Shown in pieces: positions 1 through 9,700 of a stretch of DNA of 23,530 nt (positions are counted from its first letter, which is position 1; each line of letters begins with the position of its first letter). The translations under genes were made by a program, and so were the position numbers. Source of the stretch: JACORV01 sp041484135 (GTDB lineage: Bacteria; Gemmatimonadota; Gemmatimonadetes; Gemmatimonadales; JACORV01); NCBI GenBank assembly GCA_041484135.1, contig JBGPHD010000027.1, forward strand, positions 1 to 23,530, read 5' to 3'. A model generated the notes under the pieces. That model ran no database searches, was not told the DNA's origin, and saw only the letters and a list, made by a program, of their open reading frames with translations.

Positions 1-3000
1 CGCATAGCCGGCGCCCGCGCTGTCCACGCTCAGGCCGGCGAAGGTGGCCACGCCACCCGACGCGTTCATCGAGAGCACTCCGCGCAGATTCGCGCCCGGG
101 GGCCCGCCCAGCAGCGCGATCGCGACGCCGTTCGGCGCGATCGTGACCGCGTTGCCGCCGGCATCCGCCACCGTCACGAGCACCGCCGCGAACGGCGCCC
201 CGGCGGTGCCGCCGGCCGGCGGAACGGAGAACACGAGTCGTGCCGGCGCGCCGACCACGATGTCGAAGCTGGTGGAGACCGCGGCATTGATGCCGGTGGC
301 GCTCGCCGTGAGCGTGTAGCCGCTCGCCGCCCGATCGATGCCCGCGCCCGTGAAGGTGGCCACCCCGTTGACGGCCGCCACGGTCGAGGTCCCGATGACC
401 TGCGCACCGGCACCGCCGGTCCCGCTCGTGATGGTCAGCGCGATGCTGGCATTCACCGTGGTCGCCGTGATGCCCGAGCCGTCCTTCACGCGCACCTGGA
501 TCGCGGGGCTGAACGCGGCGCCGCCGAACGCGATCGACGGCTGGGTCACGAACTCGAGGCTCAATCCCGACGGGACGCCGGTCGCCGTGAACGTCACCGC
601 TTGCCCCACGCCGAGGCTCTTGCTGTACGCGATCACGGTGTTGGCGCCGGGCGCCGCGCCCAGGGTGAGCGCCGCGCTCGCAAAGCCCGCCTGGGTGAGC
701 ACGATCGCCGAGTCTTGGCCGCCGAAGCTCCCGCCGCCGGCGGTCACCTTGAACACCACCGAGTCCCCCGAGAACCCCTGGGCCGACTGGTCTTGCACGA
801 ACACCACCAGACCGGCGCCTAACGCGGTGCCGGCGATGGCGCTCTGGTTGTTCCCGGAGGAGATGGCGATCGCCGCTGCCGTCCCGCCGATCGTGAACGG
901 CGGACTGGTGGCCGGCACGAGGTTCCCGGACGACGCGATGAGGGTGTACGAGGCGCCGGGCTTGTCGATCTTGACCCCGCTGAACGTCGCCACGCCGCCG
1001 GTCGCGACCGCGCTGACCGTTCCCGACAGGACGCCGCTCGAAGGGTTCTGGCCGATCAGCAGCGAGATCACCCCGGACGCGCTCGTGACGCGGTTGCCGA
1101 ACGCGTCCTGGATCTCCACCTGCATCGCCGGAGATATCGCGGTGTTGAGCGCCACCGAGCTGGGCGGCACGACGAACGCCAGCTTGGCCTGCCCGCCCGC
1201 CGCCACGTTGAACGCCGCGGACGTGTCCGCCGTCAGCGCGCCCGCCGACAGGATCAGCCGGCACGCCGTGCCGACCTTGTCCACGGTGAGAAAGGTGAAC
1301 TTCGCGATGCCGGTGTCCGCGGCGGCGACCGTCGCGCCCGACAGCACCGCGCCCGTCGTGCACCCGAGCAGCGTCGCCGTGACCGAGGTGCGCGCGGTGT
1401 CCACCCGGTTTCCGAAGGCGTCGCGCACGGTGACCTGCACCAGCGGCGCGACGCCTGAGCCGGCGGTGTCGGCAACGGGCTCGACCGTGATGTCCAGGCG
1501 AACCGGCGCCGCCGGCCGGCCGGTGGCCGTGAACGTCGCTGGTGAGCCGGAGAGTCCTGCCGCGGTGGCGGTCACCGTGTTGCTGCCCGCCGTGGCGCCG
1601 AGCGTGAGTTTCGCCCACGCTCGGCCGCTCGCGTCGGTCGGCACCGAGGCCGCACCCGAAGAGAGCGTGCCGCCGCCACCGGTCACCGCGAACGTGACGC
1701 TGTACCCCGCCACCGGGTTGTTGAAGACATCCTTCACGACCACGACGAATGAATCCGCCAGGGGCGCCGCGACTGTTCCCGTCTGCGCGTTGCCGGAGAC
1801 CAGCGCGATGTTCTGGGCCGGCGCCGCCGTGCCCGTCGCGGTGAACGCCACGCCGCCGCCGCTCAGGCCCCGGCCCGTCGCCGTCACGGCGTTAGGCCCC
1901 GCGACCGTGCCGAGCGTGAGGGTCGAGGCCGCCTTGCCGGTCGCGTCGGTGAGGACGGTGTCCGCCGTCTTCGTGGGGCTCGCCCCGAAGTGCCCGCCGC
2001 CGCTGGTCACGGCGAAGATGACCGTGTCGCCGGCGTCGAGGACGTTGCTCCCGCCGTTCACCAGCTGCGCGACGAAGGGCGCGCCGAGGGCCGCGTTCAC
2101 CGCGCCGGACTGGCTGTTGCCGGACGAGAGGCCGAGCTGTGCTTGCGCGACCACGACCGTCGCGCTGTCCGTGACGGACCCGCTCGCGCCCGCGGTCGTG
2201 ACGACGGCGCGCGTCGTGCCGGCCGCGACCGCCGTCACCAGGCCCGTCGCCGTCACGGTGGCGACGTTCGGGTTGCGCGTGCTCCAGGCGGTGGCCGCCG
2301 CGGCGATCGCGTTGGCGCGGGCGTCGGTGACGGTGGCGTTGATCTGCCGAGTGCGCCCCAGGGCCCAGAGCTGCACGCTCGGCACGGTGGGGTCGACGTT
2401 CACGGCCACCTGGCTCACCCGCACCTGTCGCTGCACCGTGACATTGTCGACCGACGCTTGCAACGTCGCGATCCCGTTCGCGTCCGCGCGTACCCGCCCC
2501 GTGGCCGCATCGAGCAGGGTGATGCCCGTGCCGGAGAGGATGCTCCACGCGAGCGGCACGTTAGGTATCGTGTCGCCCTGCCGGGTCAGCGCGGCCACCA
2601 CCGGCTGGAGCGTGTCGCCGAGGCTCTTGAGCGTGTCCACCGTCGGCGTGGCGCGGACGCCGAGGCGCGGCACCACCGCGTGCACCGTGAAGACGTGGGA
2701 CACCGTGTCCACGAGCGCCGTGTTCAACGGGCGGGCCAGGATGCGAGCGGTCCCGCGCCCCTGCACGACCAGCCGGGCGTTCGCCGTGTCGATGGCGACG
2801 ACCGCGGCGCCCTGGACGACCGTCAAGTCGAGCTGGAACCCGACCGGCTTGCCGTCAGCGGTGAGCGCGACGCTGAACGTGTCGCGGACGGCGACGGTGT
2901 CGCCAACGTACAGGTCCGCCGAATCAGGAAGGAAATCGAAGCGGTAGGTGGGAGGCTGGGGGGCGACGACCAGGTCCTGCACGCACTCGAGCGCGACCAG

Positions 3001-3096
3001 GGCCAGGCTCACGGATAGCGCAACGCGTACCCCTCGCCGGACCGCACTTTGCCCCGCGGGGTGGCGGTTCAGACCAGGAAGGGTCGAACCTGCCAC
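1..3096 (-). CDS. large Ig-like repeat lipoprotein, N-terminal 1032 codons (3' end beyond window)
   Basis: Partial: the reading frame is open to the left edge with no stop. I chose GTG at 3096 because GGAG lies 6 nt upstream and it is the only standard in-frame start that gives a positively charged n-region (RRGVRVAL) before a hydrophobic stretch ending LVALEC. The alternative GTG at 3012 leaves no charged residues. Cys followed by VQD suggests a lipoprotein, although ALEC is not a canonical lipobox. After it come two Ig-like stretches (to about residue 230) and a Big_2-like domain (about 231-317, with NPNVATV and TGLVTAV). Then two module types are interspersed: invasin-like (GN-QSG, VTGGGG, LTLG-AG-NTVTATA) and a second type (VQD-FGNRVT, GVATFSG, AG-YTLTA). 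Role unknown, probably cell-surface. The opposite strand carries an 869-codon open frame that is only a shadow of this gene. Confidence 0.85.
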   Translation of the reverse strand, partial: MAGSTLPGLNRHPAGQSAVRRGVRVALSVSLALVALECVQDLVVAPQPPTYRFDFLPDSADLYVGDTVAVRDTFSVALTADGKPVGFQLDLTVVQGAAVVAIDTANARLVVQGRGTARILARPLNTALVDTVSHVFTVHAVVPRLGVRATPTVDTLKSLGDTLQPVVAALTRQGDTIPNVPLAWSILSGTGITLLDAATGRVRADANGIATLQASVDNVTVQRQVRVSQVAVNVDPTVPSVQLWALGRTRQINATVTDARANAIAAAATAWSTRNPNVATVTATGLVTAVAAGTTRAVVTTAGASGSVTDSATVVVAQAQLGLSSGNSQSGAVNAALGAPFVAQLVNGGSNVLDAGDTVIFAVTSGGGHFGASPTKTADTVLTDATGKAASTLTLGTVAGPNAVTATGRGLSGGGVAFTATGTAAPAQNIALVSGNAQTGTVAAPLADSFVVVVKDVFNNPVAGYSVTFAVTGGGGTLSSGAASVPTDASGRAWAKLTLGATAGSNTVTATAAGLSGSPATFTATGRPAAPVRLDITVEPVADTAGSGVAPLVQVTVRDAFGNRVDTARTSVTATLLGCTTGAVLSGATVAAADTGIAKFTFLTVDKVGTACRLILSAGALTADTSAAFNVAAGGQAKLAFVVPPSSVALNTAISPAMQVEIQDAFGNRVTSASGVISLLIGQNPSSGVLSGTVSAVATGGVATFSGVKIDKPGASYTLIASSGNLVPATSPPFTIGGTAAAIAISSGNNQSAIAGTALGAGLVVFVQDQSAQGFSGDSVVFKVTAGGGSFGGQDSAIVLTQAGFASAALTLGAAPGANTVIAYSKSLGVGQAVTFTATGVPSGLSLEFVTQPSIAFGGAAFSPAIQVRVKDGSGITATTVNASIALTITSGTGGAGAQVIGTSTVAAVNGVATFTGAGIDRAASGYTLTASATGINAAVSTSFDIVVGAPARLVFSVPPAGGTAGAPFAAVLVTVADAGGNAVTIAPNGVAIALLGGPPGANLRGVLSMNASGGVATFAGLSVDSAGAGYA

Positions 3097-3199
3097 AGAC
3101 GACTCCAGGTTTGCTGCGCTGCGAACGAAAGGAAGGCCAGCGCGTCCCAGCCTCTCGGCTGGTTAGGCCGTGGCCCGGCTACCGATGAGACACAACCGC
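3097..3199 (-). ncRNA. structured 5' leader of the Ig-like lipoprotein mRNA
   Basis: The transcript predicted from the promoter at 3206-3235 has a leader of about 103 nt. It contains a perfect hairpin at 3147-3162: on the minus strand, a CCAGCC/GGCTGG stem closed by a GAGA (GNRA-type) tetraloop. AACC sits just 5' of it and GGGACGC follows directly. That arrangement recalls the hairpin core of c-di-GMP-I (GEMM) riboswitches, but the conserved 3' half of that class is not recognisable here. A second hairpin at 3066-3090 (GGTTC/GAACC and GACC/GGTC with one bulge) lies just inside the coding region. Leader structure is seen; ligand-binding function is speculative. Confidence 0.35.
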
Positions 3200-3205
3200 C
3201 CGACC

Positions 3206-3235
3206 ATCATACAGGCAAGTTCCGCGCCGCGTCAA
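3206..3235 (-). promoter_or_regulatory. sigma70-type promoter for the Ig-like lipoprotein
   Basis: On the minus strand the -35 box is TTGACG (3230-3235) and the -10 box is TATGAT (3206-3211), separated by 18 bp. Both match the consensus at 5 of 6 positions, which is striking in such GC-rich DNA. Transcription would begin near 3199. Confidence 0.7.
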
Positions 3236-3377
3236 ATGACGGCGCCGCATCGCCAGAAACCCGTGTGCCGGAGTCACTTCGGAGGAAACACGTGAGGCAG
3301 GTCACCCGCTCGGCCGTGGCACCTGCGCAACGCCGTCCCAACCCATCCCATCCTCGTCCTGCGGGACTGCGGCGGTC
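3236..3377. other. intergenic gap with no recognised gene
   Basis: This lies between the barrel gene (stop at 3378-3380) and the promoter of the Ig-like lipoprotein. I see no convincing ORF on either strand and no GC hairpin followed by a U tract, so the end of the upstream six-gene transcript is not evident here. Confidence 0.5.
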
Positions 3378-4001
3378 CTACCGCCCCGCCGAGCGCACCA
3401 CCAGGAGCAGGCCGCCGAGCCGCTGGTCGAGCGCGCCCTTGAAATCGATCGTCTGGAGCAGGTAGGAGAACCGGAACTCGACCGGCGCCGATGACGGACG
3501 ATAGGCAAGACCGACCTCGGCGCTGCGGGGGGTGCCCAGGTTCTGCGACGCCACCACCGCCGTGATCGGGTACACGGCGACGTCGGCCCAGCCGCGCAGG
3601 CGCGGCGTGCCGATCGCCGAGCTGAAGCTCGCGCCCGCGCCGTACATCCGCCACACGGAATTGGCGAGGCTCGTCGAGACGGCCACCGCCTTGCCCCGCG
3701 CGCCGATCTGCAGCCAGGGCTGGATCCGGACCGTCAGCCACGCGTCGGTCTGGCGGGCATCGCGGTCCTCGCGCACCGGGTCTCCCCCCAGCGTGCCGCG
3801 GAGCCCGCGCACTCCCAGCGCCAGCCTCCCCTTCGCCACCTGTCCCTCGAGGCCGACCCACGTGCCCGACTGGTACCCCTTCTGGCTCGCCGATCCCAGG
3901 CTGGCGAAATAGGCGACCGCGCCGGCACGCACGCCGCGTTCCTGAGCGGCCAGCGGCGCCCCGATCAGCAGCGCGAGCACGAGAACGCGCGCGGCCCTCA
4001 C
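3378..4001 (-). CDS. small outer-membrane beta-barrel-like protein (207 aa)
   Basis: The start is GTG at 4001, which overlaps the upstream gene's TGA as GTGA; longer forms in this frame run antisense to or across the upstream gene. It begins with a signal peptide (MRAARVLVLALL, then GAPLAAQ), with cleavage likely after residue 19. The mature part has alternating polar/hydrophobic segments rich in Gly, Tyr, Trp and Arg, such as TWVGLEGQV, LALGVRGL and AWLTVRI. This resembles an 8-10-strand outer-membrane barrel, but no family motif is recognisable and the last residue is Arg rather than the usual Phe. Last gene of the coupled chain with the TPR-like protein and the kinase, so probably an envelope partner of that module. 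Function unknown. Confidence 0.72.
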   Translation of the reverse strand: MRAARVLVLALLIGAPLAAQERGVRAGAVAYFASLGSASQKGYQSGTWVGLEGQVAKGRLALGVRGLRGTLGGDPVREDRDARQTDAWLTVRIQPWLQIGARGKAVAVSTSLANSVWRMYGAGASFSSAIGTPRLRGWADVAVYPITAVVASQNLGTPRSAEVGLAYRPSSAPVEFRFSYLLQTIDFKGALDQRLGGLLLVVRSAGR

Positions 4002-5065
4002 GGCGTCCTCGTCGTCGTTCGGATGTGGACGCGCGCCCGCTCGCGCGCCCGGTCGTTCGACTCCGTGATGGCGGTCCGTTGGGCGGCGTCCTGCTCGCGC
4101 ACCGAGCGGTTGCGTTCCACGCCGGCCGGATTCGGCAGCCTGACCATCGTGCCCGACAGGTAGCCCGCCACGCCGACCGCGGCCAGCGCCGCGGACACCG
4201 CCCACGCCCGCGAGTCGAGCGAACCGCTCGGCCCCGGGCCCGTGTAGGCGAGAAGCCCGGCGCCCGCCGCGAAGAGCAGGCCGCGCAGGAGCGGCGCCGG
4301 CTTGCGCTGCCTCACCGCCGTCGTCTCCGGCGCCAGCCGCGAGGGATCGAGCGCCGGCGGGAGCGGCACGGTGTCGAGCGGCTCGAGCTCGATCGTCAGG
4401 GTGCGCTCCTGGAAGGAACTTTGCCCCACGCTGTCACGCGCCAGGACCCGCAGGACGTATCGGCCCGCGGGCGCCACCGCTCCCCCGGCACCCCGCAGGT
4501 TCCAGTCGAACGACGTGATGCCGTTGGCGGCCTGCGAGTCGGCGAACACTTCCTCGCCCGTAGGGCGGGCGATGGAGAGCAGCAGCATGGCGCGGCGGCT
4601 GGGCAGCGCCGTCACCCGGAAGCCGCCCCCCAGCACCTGCACCGACGTGTCCGAGGGGATCTCCAGCACGATCGCCAGCTGCGTGGCGCGCGCGAGCGAC
4701 GCCCGCTCGGCCTCGAACGTGGGCCGGAGATCCGAATGCAGGTCCGCCAGCGAGTCGATGCGCAGCTCGGGATCCAGGGCCAGCGCCTGACGGAAGGCCT
4801 GACGCGCTTCCGCGCGCCGCCCCCCCACCAGCTCGGCGATGCCGAGCAGCGTGAAGCCGCGCAGGCGTTCCCGGACCCCGGCGCCGGCGCGCGGGTCGAG
4901 CGCATAGCGGAGCAGCGAGAGGGCCGAGTCGGGGCGGAGCTCGTCCAGCTGGATGCGCGCCTGCTCGATGGCCTGTGCCGGCGGCACCTGCTGGGCGCGC
5001 GCGGCGGCCGGCCCGAGCGCGGAGACGCCCAGCACCAGTGCGAAGACGCGCGCGGCGGCGCTCAC
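3998..5065 (-). CDS. TPR-like periplasmic/membrane protein with FlgD-like segment (355 aa)
   Basis: GTG start at 5065 overlaps the kinase gene's TGA (GTGA), and its own TGA overlaps the next GTG. A signal peptide (MSAAARVFALVLG through AARAQQ) precedes a helical TPR-like region (about residues 30-120) with ALSLLRYALDP and ARQAFRQALALDPELRID. The middle (about 130-240) is beta-rich and contains SFDWNLRG followed by APAGRYVLRVLARD, typical of FlgD-type Ig-like folds. Near the C-terminus are two hydrophobic stretches (LLRGLLFAAGAGLLAY and AVSAALAAVGVAGYLSG), then a charged tail rich in Arg and Glu. Known TPR and FlgD-like folds mediate protein contacts; here I infer an envelope component working with the kinase and barrel. 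No enzymatic motif seen. Confidence 0.8.
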   Translation of the reverse strand: MSAAARVFALVLGVSALGPAAARAQQVPPAQAIEQARIQLDELRPDSALSLLRYALDPRAGAGVRERLRGFTLLGIAELVGGRRAEARQAFRQALALDPELRIDSLADLHSDLRPTFEAERASLARATQLAIVLEIPSDTSVQVLGGGFRVTALPSRRAMLLLSIARPTGEEVFADSQAANGITSFDWNLRGAGGAVAPAGRYVLRVLARDSVGQSSFQERTLTIELEPLDTVPLPPALDPSRLAPETTAVRQRKPAPLLRGLLFAAGAGLLAYTGPGPSGSLDSRAWAVSAALAAVGVAGYLSGTMVRLPNPAGVERNRSVREQDAAQRTAITESNDRARERARVHIRTTTRTP

Positions 5066-6738
5066 GGGCGGACCAGCCGCACGCGGCCCACGATCTTGTG
5101 TTCGCCGGGACCGACCGCGATGGTCGTGTCCTTCGTCCAGGTGCCGAGGCTGTCCGTCACCGTGAAGCGGATCGCGATGAGGCCCGCGGGCACCTCGTAA
5201 TCGCTCACGGGATTCGCCGGCGCCGCGCGCCCGTTGATGGTCATCGGCGCATTGGGACGGCTACCGATGCTGATGTAGCCGGCCTGGCCCGCCGGCGTCG
5301 CGGGCACGGCCGCCGCCGTCACAGTCGCGGTATCCCGGTCGAGGCGCACGTTCTGACGGACCGTGTCCCCGGCGTTAGGTGTCAGCGCGAACTGCCACGG
5401 CCGGAACCCCTGCGCCGTGACGACGACGGTCTGGCGGCGGCCGGGCTCCAGGACCACCGGGTTCGACGCAGGCCGGCCATCGAGGCGGATCGAGGCGCCC
5501 GGAGGGGCGCCGCGCAGCACCAGCAACGCTGAGCCCGTGGGCTGGGGCGCGACCGGAGTGGCGACCGGGGCTGGCGTCGTGGACGCGGATTCCGCGGCGG
5601 CACCCGCTGCCGGTGTGGCACCGCCGCCCGTTCCACCTTTCGACAGCATCACGACGGCTACGATGGCGATGACCACCGCGACGGCGCCGATCAGCAGTCC
5701 CATCCGGCCGCGGCGAGGCGGCGCCTGCCCTTCCGTCACGGCGGGGCGCGGGGTGACCGGACCAGACACCGTCGCGGCGCTCAGCGACTCGCCGCGCGCG
5801 GCGCGCCCGAAGGCGTCGGCGAAGTGCCGGACGCTCGGGAACCGCTCTTCCGGTTTCTTGCCCAGCCCGCGCTCCACGACAGCGACGAGGTCCGACGGCG
5901 TCTCGGCCCGCAGCCCCACGATGGGCGGCACGGGATCGAAGCAGTGCTTCTTGATCACGTCCACCGCCGAGACACCACCAAATGGCAGCTCGCCCGCGAC
6001 CATCTGGTAGGCCATCACCGCGAGCGAGTACTGGTCGGCGGCGGGCGACAGCGGCACGCCGGAGCACTGCTCGGGGGACATGTAGTGGGGCGTGCCGAGC
6101 ATCGAGCCCGAGCCGGTGATCGAGGCGGCGCTCGTCACCTTGGCGATGCCGAAGTCGGTCACCACCACCCAGCCGTCCCTCCCGATGAGGATGTTCCCCG
6201 GCTTGATGTCGCGATGGAAGACGCCCTTGTCGTGCGCGTACTGGAGGGCGTCCGCCACCTGGCGCACGATGTCCGCGGCCCGCCCGAAGCTCAGCGTCTT
6301 CTCGCGCTCCAGCAGGTCGGTCAGCGTCTCGCCCTCGATGTACTTCATCGCGTACCAGAGCAGCGTGGCGCGCTCTGACACGCGGTAGATCGGGATCACG
6401 TGCGGGTGGTCCAGCGTGGCCGACGTCTTCGCCTCACGCTTGAACCGCTCCACCGCGCCCTCACCGAAGGTGAAGGAGGGCGGCAGCACCTTGATGGCCA
6501 CCTTCCGGTCGAGCTGCAGCTCCGTGGCCAGGAACACCGCGCCCATGCCGCCGCGCCCCAGCTCGCGCTCGATGCGGAACTGGCCGGAAAGCTCCGCCCG
6601 CAGCGTCTGCTCGACGTCGGGCCCCATCTCCAGCGGCTGGGGCTCGGCGGCGCCGGTGTCCCCCGACACGTTCGTGCCGCAGCTCAGGCAGAACTTGCTC
6701 TCGGCCGGGAGCGGGGTGTCGCAGCGGGGACAGTTCAC
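5062..6738 (-). CDS. zinc-ribbon Ser/Thr protein kinase (PknB type) with PEGA-like C-terminus
   Basis: 558 aa, GTG start at 6738 overlapping the preceding TGA. An N-terminal zinc ribbon has Cys 3, 6, 17 and 20. The Hanks-type kinase domain covers about 54-315: glycine loop GRGGMG (61-66), catalytic lysine in VAIK (Lys83), catalytic loop HRDIKPGN (175-182) with Asp177, DFG (195-197), and an activation segment ending MSPE. All key residues are present, so it should be active. A Pro/Thr-rich linker leads to one transmembrane helix (about 347-365). The outer part holds two PEGA-like beta units (ASIRLDGRP with GFRPW; PMTINGRAAP). The kinase therefore faces the cytoplasm with the PEGA-like units in the periplasm. 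Flanking coupled genes encode a propeller lipoprotein, a TPR-like protein and a barrel, suggesting envelope sensing. Substrates unknown. Confidence 0.95.
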   Translation of the reverse strand: MNCPRCDTPLPAESKFCLSCGTNVSGDTGAAEPQPLEMGPDVEQTLRAELSGQFRIERELGRGGMGAVFLATELQLDRKVAIKVLPPSFTFGEGAVERFKREAKTSATLDHPHVIPIYRVSERATLLWYAMKYIEGETLTDLLEREKTLSFGRAADIVRQVADALQYAHDKGVFHRDIKPGNILIGRDGWVVVTDFGIAKVTSAASITGSGSMLGTPHYMSPEQCSGVPLSPAADQYSLAVMAYQMVAGELPFGGVSAVDVIKKHCFDPVPPIVGLRAETPSDLVAVVERGLGKKPEERFPSVRHFADAFGRAARGESLSAATVSGPVTPRPAVTEGQAPPRRGRMGLLIGAVAVVIAIVAVVMLSKGGTGGGATPAAGAAAESASTTPAPVATPVAPQPTGSALLVLRGAPPGASIRLDGRPASNPVVLEPGRRQTVVVTAQGFRPWQFALTPNAGDTVRQNVRLDRDTATVTAAAVPATPAGQAGYISIGSRPNAPMTINGRAAPANPVSDYEVPAGLIAIRFTVTDSLGTWTKDTTIAVGPGEHKIVGRVRLVRP

Positions 6739-9700
6739 TTGGCCCCCATCACGAACACGCCGCCGTCGCCCACCGCGACCACGCGACGGAACTCGGGGAT
6801 GATGTTCCCGCCCGCGTAGACGGTCTCCTGCTGGGAATAGGCCGCTACCGCCCGCAGCGTGGCGGTCGTGACCGACGGCAACAGGGTCCAGGCCCCGCCG
6901 TCGTAGTGGAGGATCGTCCCGCCGGCACCGACCGCGTACACGTCGTTAGGCCCGAAGCCGGACACCGCGTACAGGTCCACGGTCAGCGGGCTCTGCATCA
7001 GCACGCAGTTGTTGCCATCCCAGTGGAGGATCGTCCCGGCGCGCCCGACCAGGAACACGTCGGTCCTCGACGTGCCCCAGACCCCGAGCAGGTCCTCTGC
7101 GGTACAGGTGCGCTCGACGCTCCCGAGGAGCGCGCGGCCGGCCTCTCGAGCCGTGAAGAGCGTTGTGCGCGATGTTCCCCACACGGCGTTGGCCAGGTCG
7201 AAATCGGGAAAGCCGTTGTTCGCGAAGGAGAGAATGCTCCTCCCGTCGTACCTGTACAGGCACTCGAGGTTGAAGCAACGGCCACCGAGGTCCCCGATGA
7301 GGACGAGGGTGTCCGGTCCAGCGGCCCACAGGCCTCTGAAGGTGACGCCTGGCTGCCGGGCGACCTCCTGGAACCCGCGGGTCGTCGCGTCGACCCGCAC
7401 CAGCGCGCCTCCGTCGGAGACGGCGTAGAAGTTCGCGCCATCGAGGCTGAAGACCGCGCGCAACGTCTCGGTGCTCACGCCGAAGACATCAGGGGGGAAG
7501 GTGCCGAAGCCGTAGGCGAACGTGCCGTTCTCCCCGACTGCCGCCCAGTTGCCTCCGGACCCCCACACTCCGTAGAGCGTCCTGTTGCCCGCGAACCCCG
7601 CGGACCAGTTGCTGATCGCGATCGGGGCCGTCGCCTTCACGGTGACCACCGCGCGGCCGACGATATCGGCCACGGTCGCCGTCATCACCGTCTGCCCGGT
7701 GCCCAGCGCGATGGGGGCGGTTCTGGAGGTGCCCGTGTCGTTGGTGATCAGGAAAGTCACGACGTCCCCGTTCGAGGACCCCAGGCTGGCGCTCACACCG
7801 GGCAGGAGAACACCGTCCCCGTCGCGCACCTCGACGTTCAGCCGGACCGTGTCGCCCTGGTCCACCGTCACCGCCTCGGGCACGATGGTGACGCTCCCCG
7901 GGGTGCCGGGGCCGAGCACCTGGAAGGGCTCGCTCGTCGCCAGCGCGAGCCCGGGCGACGTGGCGACGAGCGTGTCGGCGTTGGACGCGGTCTTCACCAG
8001 GACGCTGTCGTAGGTCGCCACGCCGAGGATCGTGCGCTGGGCCGTCGCGCCCTCCACTATGGCGTTGGGGACAGGGCCACGAAGGAACAGCGTGACGTCC
8101 GTAGGCGGAAAGGTCTTGACGTTGCCGAAGGAGTCAACGACCTCCACCTGCGGCGCCGGCCGGATCGGCGTGCCCTTGGGCGTGGCCGCCGGCTGTACGC
8201 GGAAGCGCAATCCCGCCGCGGCCGTCGGGCCGACGCCGAACGACGGGCTGCGCGCCGCCGCGTGGCCCGTCGCCGTGGCGCTCAGCACGTACGACGTCCC
8301 GGCACTGGTCAGCCGGAGGCCGAAGGCGGCGATGCCTGACGACGCGACCACGCTCGTCGTTCCCTCCAGCAGGGCTCCCGCGGGCCCGCCGGCGAGGGCG
8401 ACGACGATGGTGTCCTGGGCCATGGTCACCGTGGCGCCGGTCCCGTCGATCACGCGGACCTCGACCTCGAACGAATCTCCCGCCACGACCGACCCGGCAG
8501 GCACCCGCGTGAATGCCAGCGCCGGTCCCGTCGCGCGGGCCGTGGCCAGCAACGTTCCCGCCGCGCCGCCGAGGAACACCTCGCCCGTCGAGAACCCGAA
8601 CACCGCGCGCAACCCGGCGGCGGTCGGAACGGTCACCCGCTGCCATGCCCCGCCCGTGAAGTGGAGCAGCGTTCCGCCCTCGCCCGCGGCGAACGTGTTC
8701 TGCGCCGACGTCCCCCAGACGGTGTTCAGGACCTCCGTAACGCCCGTCGGCTCCAGCGTCCAGGCCCCACCCCGCCGCCGCAGCACGGTGCCGCTCGCGC
8801 CCACGATCACGACCTGCTCCGCGGACACGCCCCAGATATCCGTCAGCACGGCAGCGCTCGGCGCCGTCTCGGCCTGCCACGTCCGGCCATCGTAGTGCAG
8901 CACCGTCCCGCCGTCGCCCACGGCGTAGACATCCGACGCCGAGCTGCCCCACACGGCCCGCAGGTTCTGGGTCGTCCCGCTGGACATCGTTTCCCAGCGC
9001 AGGCCGTCGAATCGCTGAACGGTGCCGTTCGCCCCGACCGCGAACACGTCGCGCGGCGAGGCGCCCCACACATCACGGAGAGAGGCAGCGGTCCCGGAAT
9101 TCTCGGGTGCCCACGTCTGGCCGTCGAAGTGAAGAACGGCGCCGACGTCCCCGACCGCGTACACATCCGACGGCGCGGCGCCCCAGATGCCCCACACCGA
9201 CACACCCGCCGCTACGTCGCCGGCCACGCTCGTCCAGCTCTCGCCGTCGAAATGCAGGACCGTGCCCAGCGCCCCGACCGCGTACACGTTCGACGGAGCG
9301 GAACCCCAGAAGGCGTTGAGTTGTTGAGCCGTCCCGCTGGTCACGGAGTCGAGGAGCGACACCGCCGCGGGGGCAGGCATGCTCACCGTCACGAGCGCAT
9401 AGCCGAGAAGCCGTCCGGATCCTTCGCCGGCCTTCGCCTCGATGATCGCCTGGCCGCTCGCCACCGCCGACGCGCTGCCCGTCGCGGCGTCCACGGTCGC
9501 GATCTCGGGGTTGAGCGAGCGCCAGACGACGGCCTGCCCCGCGAGCACGAAACCGTTCGCGTCCACGGCCTCGGCGCTGAACCGCGACGTCGCGCCCAGG
9601 CCCTCGAGCGCCGCGGCCGCCGGCTGCACCACGACCGTGGCGCGCCGCCCCCGGACCTCGGGCTGTTTGGGGTCGGAAACGAAATCGTCCACGCACTGCA

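Noticed and set aside
338..2947. 869-codon open reading frame on the plus strand
   Set aside because: It is antisense to the Ig-like lipoprotein, whose minus-strand frame gives coherent repeated domains, a signal peptide, a ribosome site and a promoter. Long antisense frames are common at this GC content.
3097..3199. Firm call of a c-di-GMP-I riboswitch
   Set aside because: Only the tetraloop hairpin neighbourhood resembles that class; the conserved 3' half and closing stem are not found by eye.
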